Assembly: GCF_023921805.1 (NCBI RefSeq)
Contig: NZ_CP074197.1
Span: 1,054,001-1,118,000 of the forward strand
Origin: Ruminococcus sp. FMBCY1
Lineage (GTDB): Bacteria > Bacillota > Clostridia > Oscillospirales > Acutalibacteraceae
Direction: 5' to 3'
Length of the DNA stretch: 64,000 nucleotides
Shown: positions 59,047-64,000 of the stretch, in pieces
How positions within the stretch are numbered: position 1 is the stretch's first letter
Layout of the letters: the number at the start of each line of letters is the position of its first letter
The notes under the pieces: model-generated
Databases searched by the model: none
What the model was told of the DNA's origin: nothing
The model's input: the letters and a program-made list of their open reading frames with translations, nothing else
Program-made: the position numbers and the translations under genes

Positions 59047-59945
59047 TAGAAATAGCCCTCCCTTTTTCTGCGTTCCATACTTCCTGCCGCCTCGTTGTCA
59101 ATAACTCTTGAGGTACGCTCGGAAGACACAGAGCTTAAAGTTTCGTCAATGATTTCGTCAAGGGTAGTTGCGGTTGATTCAATACCGCCTGTAAGAGGAT
59201 AACAGCCAAGGGTTCTGAAACGAACCGACTTGTACTCCGGTACTTCACCCTCTTTGAGCGGGAATCTGTCATCGTCAACCATTATAATATTGCCGTCACG
59301 ATATACAACAGGTCTTTTCGCCGCAAAATAAAGCGGAACAATATCTATATTTTCTCTCTTTATGTACTGCCAGATGTCTTTTTCTGTCCAGTTTGAAATT
59401 GGGAAAACTCTTATGCTTTCGCCCTTGTTGATTTTAGTGTTGTAAAGTTTCCACATCTCGGGACGCTGATTTTTAGGGTCCCAAGCCTGCGCCTGATTTC
59501 TGAAAGAGAAAATTCTCTCTTTTGCTCTTGACTTTTCTTCATCTCGTCTGCCGCCGCCGAATGCCGCTGTAAAGCCGTACTTTGTAAGTGCCTGCTTTAA
59601 AGCCTGTGTTTTCATAATATCCGTATAAGCAGCGCCGTGGTCAAACGGATTGATACCCTGCTTTATTCCCTCTTCGTTGGAATAAACAATCATCTCAATG
59701 CCAAGTTTTTTTGCTGTATCGTCACGGAATTTAATCATATCTTTAAACTTCCATGTAGTGTCTATGTGCATAAACGGGAACGGCGGCTTTTCAGGGTAAA
59801 AAGCCTTCATTGCGAGGTGGAGCATAACAGAGCTGTCCTTGCCTATTGAATAGAGCATAACAGGCTTTTCGCACTCTGCGGCTACCTCTCTGATTATATA
59901 TATAGCCTCTGCTTCAAGCTCATCTAAATGTGAAAGCTGACTCAT
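59046..59945 (-). CDS. cysD: sulfate adenylyltransferase subunit 2
   Basis: CysD is the PP-loop ATP sulfurylase catalytic subunit. The 299-aa product has the PP-loop [10 protein letters not shown] at about residues 33-42, [26 protein letters not shown], and the C-terminal [11 protein letters not shown] and RRKREGYF characteristic of the family. Length is standard. It is coupled to cysN downstream and follows aprB upstream by 12 nt, which places sulfate activation and APS reduction in one operon. Confidence 0.97.
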   Translation of the reverse strand: MSQLSHLDELEAEAIYIIREVAAECEKPVMLYSIGKDSSVMLHLAMKAFYPEKPPFPFMHIDTTWKFKDMIKFRDDTAKKLGIEMIVYSNEEGIKQGINPFDHGAAYTDIMKTQALKQALTKYGFTAAFGGGRRDEEKSRAKERIFSFRNQAQAWDPKNQRPEMWKLYNTKINKGESIRVFPISNWTEKDIWQYIKRENIDIVPLYFAAKRPVVYRDGNIIMVDDDRFPLKEGEVPEYKSVRFRTLGCYPLTGGIESTATTLDEIIDETLSSVSSERTSRVIDNEAAGSMERRKREGYF

Positions 59946-59957
59946 TCTTATTCCTCC

Positions 59958-60272
59958 TCAGTACTTATTCGATTCCTTTTGGTTAATATCTATCTTAATG
60001 GTTTCACCCTCGGGCTTGTCAATCATCCAACTAAGTATATCGCCCTTTTTCTCGGTATGAACAAGACTGCCCATACCGCCGATATCTGCACCAAGATAAA
60101 AGCTGATTGCATATGCAGGACATTCCTTAATACATGAAGTACAGCCCCAGCAATCTTTCGGATACTTTATGTAAGCACGGTTGTCACTGTCAAGCTTTAT
60201 AAGACTGCCGGGACATACATTTCGGCATCTTCCGCAGCCTATGCACTTCTGCTTGTCAATCGCAATGCTCAT
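59958..60272 (-). CDS. aprB: APS reductase beta subunit (ferredoxin-like)
   Basis: The 104-aa protein carries two [4Fe-4S] sites: Cys10, 13, 16, 20 (KCIGCGRCRNVCPG) and Cys41, 44, 47, 51 (CWGCTSCIKECP). A C-terminal AprB tail follows (GADIGGMGSLVHTEKKGDILSW) that wraps around AprA. It transfers electrons to the FAD of AprA for reduction of APS to sulfite and AMP. It overlaps the aprA end by 17 nt and uses a GGGAGG inside aprA, so expression is coupled. Confidence 0.95.
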   Translation of the reverse strand: MSIAIDKQKCIGCGRCRNVCPGSLIKLDSDNRAYIKYPKDCWGCTSCIKECPAYAISFYLGADIGGMGSLVHTEKKGDILSWMIDKPEGETIKIDINQKESNKY

Positions 60273-61938
60273 AGCTTTTACCTCCCTCTACCAAATCTCG
60301 GATAATTATTTTAATTTCGCCGTTTTCGAGGCGTGAATTTACATATTTATTAAAGTTTTTGTCATCCTTATTCGGATAATCAAGGTTTTCCGCAAAGCTG
60401 TGCCAACGGGTTTCCTTTCTTGCCTTTAAGTGAGCAATTACACTTCTGCAAACCGTAAGTCTTTCCCTAAGCTCGTAAATATACATAAGCTCCTGAAAAT
60501 CTTCCGCATATAAACTGCCTGAAAGTTTAATAAGCTGTTTGATTTTGTAGTCTGCAATATCAAGCTGTTTTTCGTTAAAACGGTAGTTTGTTTTTATACC
60601 GCCTGCATAGCTGTCCATTACAGTCTGCATTGCCTCTTCAAGCTGTTCCGTTGTATAACGGGTATCTTTTTTTGTTAAAAATTCTCCAACTTCGGCAATG
60701 TGCTTATCGGTTATTTCATCTTCAAGCTGCGGTGCTTGTGTATGATTGTTCACATACTCAATAGCCGACATACCTGCGATTTCACCCTCTGCAAGTGCAC
60801 CTGTTACATACTTCTGCGGGCAACCGCCTGCAACATCACCGCCTGCAAACAATCCGTCAATTGTTGTGGCTCTTTTGGTATCAACCCAATAGCCGCTCGC
60901 TGTGTGACCGCCGACAATATACGGTTCCGTTCCCTCAATCTCAACATTTTGCTGTGACGGGTTCTTGCCGCTTTCTATCCACTTAATTGTCTGTGACGGC
61001 GCCATATTAAGATAAGCCTTTAACAGCGATTCGTCCTGCTCGGTCGTTATACCCTCTGTACGAAGATAGCACGGACCTCTGCCCTCTTGGTTTTCGTTTA
61101 CTGTGCCGTAAACTCGCTGTGAAGTTGTAAGTCCGTAGTTGGTTTCATATACCTCGCCGAGCGAATTTACCTGTTTTGCGCCGACGCCCTGTGCAAGTGT
61201 ACCTGTCGGAGCGATGGTGTCTTTACAGCGAAGTGCGATAAAGCGCATTTCAAATGTTGTCATCTCCGCACCCGCATTAATGCCCATTGCATAGCCTGCG
61301 CCAGTATTAAACGGAGGATACCACATTTTGTGTCTTGAAAAGCCCGGATTATTCGGCTTGTAAAGACCTGCCGCACCGCCTGTGGCAACGATTACGGCTT
61401 TTGCTTCTATTATGTAAAATGTATCGTTTTCAATGCCTATACCGTAAGCACCGTTGATTTTATTGTTTTTTACGGCAAAATCTGTAATGTTTACTCTGTT
61501 GAGGATTTCAACATTCTTTGTTTTTTCAACAGCCGAGGCAAGAATAGGTTTAATGTTTTCACCGTTTATTTTAAGGTTTCTATTACCCCTTGTAACATAC
61601 TTACCGTTTTCATCCTTTAAAATAACAAGACCTAACTTTTCAAGCCTATCCGTTACCTCATTCAGCTTTTCGGACATTGTAAGGAGTAAATCTTCTCTTA
61701 CAATTCCGTCGGCATCTTTTTTTGCGTAATCAACATAATCCTGCGGCTTTCTTCCCTCAACGATGTATGCGTTAAGAGCGTTTACTCCTGCCGCAAGACA
61801 TCCGCTGCGCTTGATGTGTGCCTTTTCGCAAATTAAAACTTTTTTATCTGAATTTTCTGAAATAGTGAGTGCGGCATAACAGCCTGCTGTACCTCCGCCT
61901 ATTATCAGAATATCTGTACTTAATTTTTCAATTTTCAT
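60256..61938 (-). CDS. aprA: APS reductase alpha subunit (FAD)
   Basis: The 560-aa flavoprotein belongs to the fumarate-reductase-like superfamily: FAD-binding IIGGGTAGCYAAL at residues 12-24, ATGGAAGLYKP, and GLFAGGDVAGGCPQKYVTGALAEG near residue 375. AprA is best known from sulfate reducers. Here it is clustered with cysDN and sulfur-carrier-type genes, with no dsrAB or qmo genes in view, so an assimilatory role is likely. It is shorter than the roughly 650-aa dissimilatory enzymes. Confidence 0.92.
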   Translation of the reverse strand: MKIEKLSTDILIIGGGTAGCYAALTISENSDKKVLICEKAHIKRSGCLAAGVNALNAYIVEGRKPQDYVDYAKKDADGIVREDLLLTMSEKLNEVTDRLEKLGLVILKDENGKYVTRGNRNLKINGENIKPILASAVEKTKNVEILNRVNITDFAVKNNKINGAYGIGIENDTFYIIEAKAVIVATGGAAGLYKPNNPGFSRHKMWYPPFNTGAGYAMGINAGAEMTTFEMRFIALRCKDTIAPTGTLAQGVGAKQVNSLGEVYETNYGLTTSQRVYGTVNENQEGRGPCYLRTEGITTEQDESLLKAYLNMAPSQTIKWIESGKNPSQQNVEIEGTEPYIVGGHTASGYWVDTKRATTIDGLFAGGDVAGGCPQKYVTGALAEGEIAGMSAIEYVNNHTQAPQLEDEITDKHIAEVGEFLTKKDTRYTTEQLEEAMQTVMDSYAGGIKTNYRFNEKQLDIADYKIKQLIKLSGSLYAEDFQELMYIYELRERLTVCRSVIAHLKARKETRWHSFAENLDYPNKDDKNFNKYVNSRLENGEIKIIIRDLVEGGKSYEHCD

Positions 61939-61976
61939 AGGCTGCCTCTCCCTTTTACACTCACCTTATTTTCATA

Positions 61977-62888
61977 TCATTTTATTTTTTCAAGATAATC
62001 TTCCGCAGATAATACGCAATTAGCACCGTCCGATACAGCTGTTACAACCTGTCTTAACTTTTTGGTACGAACATCACCTGCAACAAATATTCCGTTTGCC
62101 GAAGTTACTCCGTCCTCATTTGCAACAATATAGCCGTTATTGTCAACTTCAACCAAATCCCTAAGAATTGCCGAATTAGGCACACTGCCGACTGCAACAA
62201 AAACGCCGTCAACTTTGATTTCGGCTTCTGCGCCGTTTTTATCAACTGTAATCGACTCAACCTTATTACTGCCGTTAATCTTTTTTATCTGCGAATTAAG
62301 CAATATTTCTACATTAGAAATATTTTCAACTTTTTGCTGTAAGGTTTTATTGGCTCTGAATTTATCTCTGCGATGAATAAGATAAACTTTTTTCGCAAAC
62401 TTTGAAAGCAAAGCCGCATCGCCAAGTGCGGTATCTCCGCCGCCTGCAACAGCTGTGATTTTATCTTTATAAAATGCAGCGTCACAAACTGCGCAATACG
62501 ATACTCCTCTGCCCGAAAACTCTTTTTCACCCTCAACCTGAAGTTTTCTGCGTTCCGTACCGACCGCATAAATTACAGTGTGAGTTTCTAATGAATTTCC
62601 GTTGTCAAGTTCAATGCTGTAATCAGTTGTGTTTTTGCTGATTTTAACAGCCTCTCCCTCTATAAATTCAGTACCGAGGCTTTCTGCGTGTGATCTGAAC
62701 TTTTCGCCCAAATCAAAGCCGTTTTCGCCGTATAATCCCGGGTAATTATCTACACGCTCGCTTTCTGAAATCTGACCTGTGCCAAGGTAGTTTTTCTCAA
62801 CCACAACTGCCTTAAGTCCTGCTCGTTGAGCATAAATTGCCGAAGAAAGTCCTGCCGGACCGCTTCCGATAATAACTATGTCGTACAT
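61977..62888 (-). CDS. trxB: thioredoxin reductase-like flavoprotein
   Basis: The 303-aa product has FAD motif IGSGPAGLSSAIYAQRAG at the N-terminus, the redox-active CAVC (near residue 133), the NADPH site GGGDTALGDAALLSKF with the HRRDKFRA motif, and the final GIFVAGDVRTK segment. All are standard for low-Mr thioredoxin reductase. It lies between the JAMM peptidase and aprA genes in the sulfate operon. That suggests it feeds electrons, directly or through a thioredoxin, to APS or sulfite reduction, or to a thiocarboxylate step. Confidence 0.9.
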   Translation of the reverse strand: MYDIVIIGSGPAGLSSAIYAQRAGLKAVVVEKNYLGTGQISESERVDNYPGLYGENGFDLGEKFRSHAESLGTEFIEGEAVKISKNTTDYSIELDNGNSLETHTVIYAVGTERRKLQVEGEKEFSGRGVSYCAVCDAAFYKDKITAVAGGGDTALGDAALLSKFAKKVYLIHRRDKFRANKTLQQKVENISNVEILLNSQIKKINGSNKVESITVDKNGAEAEIKVDGVFVAVGSVPNSAILRDLVEVDNNGYIVANEDGVTSANGIFVAGDVRTKKLRQVVTAVSDGANCVLSAEDYLEKIK

Positions 62889-62903
62889 AATTTCCCTCCT
62901 TGT

Positions 62904-63314
62904 TTAGTAAATAACCAATTCTTCCTTTTCTGAAGCTGTGCCGTTGATTTTAAATGAATTTAGCACGGGATTTTCTCTGTCCATAAGTGACAAAATCATA
63001 TAGCTTGCCTTGCTGTCATATGCAAGTCGCTTGTCCTCATCCGACGGTCTTGACGGAGATTCGGGATGTGAATGCCAGTTACCGAGCGGTACAAAACCGT
63101 TCTGTCGCATATCCTTTACCGCCGCAAGCTGTTCCTTTGGGTCAAGCGAAAAATGCTCGTTTGAATGGTCGATGTTTGAAAGAAGATAAACTTTTTTAAT
63201 CTCCTTGTTTTCGCCGTCAACCGTACCCGCAATCAATCCGCAAGCCTCGTTAGGCAGCTCACTTTCTGCGTGAGCCACAATTTTATTATAATCAGCTTTT
63301 GATAATTTAATCAT
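62904..63314 (-). CDS. JAMM/MPN+ metallopeptidase (M67, Mec-like)
   Basis: The 136-aa protein is a single JAMM domain: catalytic Glu in PNEACGLIAG near residue 22 and the zinc motif HSHPESPSRPSDED (H-x-H-x7-S-x2-D, near residues 80-93). In the CysO/CysM pathway of actinobacteria, Mec removes cysteine from the C-terminus of the sulfur carrier. The neighbouring E1-like gene, which it overlaps by 4 nt, fits such a carrier-protein pathway. A ThiS/CysO-like carrier gene is not in the window and would be expected just beyond its end. Confidence 0.92.
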   Translation of the reverse strand: MIKLSKADYNKIVAHAESELPNEACGLIAGTVDGENKEIKKVYLLSNIDHSNEHFSLDPKEQLAAVKDMRQNGFVPLGNWHSHPESPSRPSDEDKRLAYDSKASYMILSLMDRENPVLNSFKINGTASEKEELVIY

Positions 63315-64000
63315 AAATGAACACCGTCACATTCTGCCTGTTCGTAATCTATAAGCTCGGTAATTGTAGGATGATCACCGCAAACCGCACAATTATGTGT
63401 ATTTGACGGAAGTTTTATCTTACGAAATTCCATTTTGAGTGCATCGTATGTAAGTAAATATCCTGTGAGTAAATCACCCTTGCCGAGAATATACTTAATA
63501 GCCTCCATTGCCTGCAAACTGCCGATAACACCGCCCATTGCTCCGATTACACCCGCTTGCTTACAAGTAGGAACTGCGTCCTTTGGCGGTGGGTTTTTAA
63601 ATACACAACGGTAGCAAGGACCTTCACCGGGCACATATGTCATAAGCTGTCCCTGAAATCTGATAATACCTGCGTGTGAAAAAGGTTTTTTAGCCATTAC
63701 GCAAGCGTCATTTATAAGAAACTTTGCCGGGAAATTATCGGTACCGTCAATGATGAAATCGTAATCTTTGATAAGGTCCATAATATTTTCACTTGTAACA
63801 AAGGTATGGTAAGTTTTTACCGTAACATCGGGATTCATAGCCTCCATAGTTTCCTTTGCCGATTCTACCTTTGGCTTGCCTACATCTTTTGTAGCGTGAA
63901 TAATCTGGCGCTGAAGATTTGAAAGGTCAACCTCGTCAGCATCGGCAATACCGATTGTACCGATACCGGCAGCGGCAAGATACATTGCTACTGGTGCACC
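63311..64000 (-). CDS. ThiF/MoeB/HesA family E1-like adenylyltransferase (5' end outside window)
   Basis: The visible 229 codons include the glycine-rich nucleotide start (GAPVAMYLAAAGIGTIGIAD), NLQRQIIH, the Asp of DGTDNFPAKFLINDACV, the Cys-pair zinc sites CYRC and CAVC, and GVIGAMGGVIGSLQAMEAIK. These enzymes adenylate the C-terminal Gly of a ubiquitin-like sulfur carrier. The first roughly 35 codons lie beyond 64000. Grouped with JAMM, AprAB and CysDN, it likely serves carrier-bound sulfur transfer to cysteine rather than molybdopterin or thiamine synthesis. Confidence 0.92.
   Translation of the reverse strand, partial: GAPVAMYLAAAGIGTIGIADADEVDLSNLQRQIIHATKDVGKPKVESAKETMEAMNPDVTVKTYHTFVTSENIMDLIKDYDFIIDGTDNFPAKFLINDACVMAKKPFSHAGIIRFQGQLMTYVPGEGPCYRCVFKNPPPKDAVPTCKQAGVIGAMGGVIGSLQAMEAIKYILGKGDLLTGYLLTYDALKMEFRKIKLPSNTHNCAVCGDHPTITELIDYEQAECDGVHL

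Noticed and set aside
60256-61938. Evidence for dissimilatory sulfate reduction
   Set aside because: AprA is shorter than the respiratory enzymes, no dsr or qmo genes are present, and the neighbours are biosynthetic.

Overview
The window reads as a low-GC, spore-forming Firmicute of the Clostridia, most likely in the Ruminococcaceae/Oscillospiraceae. The reasons are a T-box ahead of pheST, IreB, the sporulation trio YqfC/YqfD/YlbJ, a secreted protein with dockerin repeats, FtsX-type ABC exporters, and assimilatory use of an AprAB-type APS reductase. No rRNA, tRNA, CRISPR array, prophage or intact insertion sequence was seen.

Layout. 1-3.5 kb: T-box-controlled pheS-pheT on the minus strand, with the pheT end outside the window. 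3.5-7.1 kb: plus-strand housekeeping and small genes (nnrD, a winged-helix remnant, a lipoprotein, an orphan mazF, ireB). 7.6-9.9 kb: minus-strand maintenance genes (GNAT, maf, nitroreductase, family 4 UDG). 10-19.7 kb: pduL, an esterase, dacF, recG, a DAK2/FakA-like kinase, ymdB, yqfD and yqfC. 19.7-23.2 kb: ylbJ, asnB and a PAP2 phosphatase. 23.7-31.4 kb: ilvE, azlCD, eno, a MetE-like methyltransferase, YitT and a LysR regulator. 31.7-33.7 kb: a PurF-like protein lacking the usual nucleophile, and an ISL3-type transposase remnant. 33.8-40.9 kb: a MarR-ABC-ABC exporter operon with a clear promoter/operator, a dockerin protein, YihY and an unknown membrane protein. 41-43.3 kb: a queuine-salvage pair (QueL-like radical SAM enzyme and YhhQ-type transporter) behind a structured leader and terminator, then a GIY-YIG gene and a truncated YgjP-like gene. 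43.4-45.9 kb: a two-component system. 46-53.6 kb: a metal-flavoured region (DUF6110 protein and P1B ATPase, ZIP transporter, TetR and an ABC pair). 53.7-57 kb: an FtsX-type ABC system. 57-64 kb: a sulfate-assimilation operon running moeB/thiF-like, JAMM peptidase, trxB-like, aprA, aprB, cysD, cysN and possibly a tiny membrane ORF, ending at a strong terminator.

The most distinctive signals are non-coding. First, a dispersed, hairpin-rich element of about 440-460 bp has 14-15 bp terminal inverted repeats. It occurs in three full copies and one internally deleted copy. All four copies lie between convergent genes, and one stem changes on both sides between copies. Second, the eno leader can form a well-paired H-type pseudoknot close to the ribosome binding site, behind a strong promoter and a palindrome whose near-twin lies before the TetR-linked ABC pair. 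Third, a terminator-linked leader precedes the queuine-salvage operon. Among proteins, the most interesting are the PurF homologue without a nucleophile, the DUF6110/P1B-ATPase pair (analogous in layout to mycobacterial PacL/Ctp pairs), and the sulfate operon combining AprAB with carrier-protein sulfur-chemistry genes.

All coordinates and pairings were read by eye. Function calls rest on motif recognition, not on database searches.
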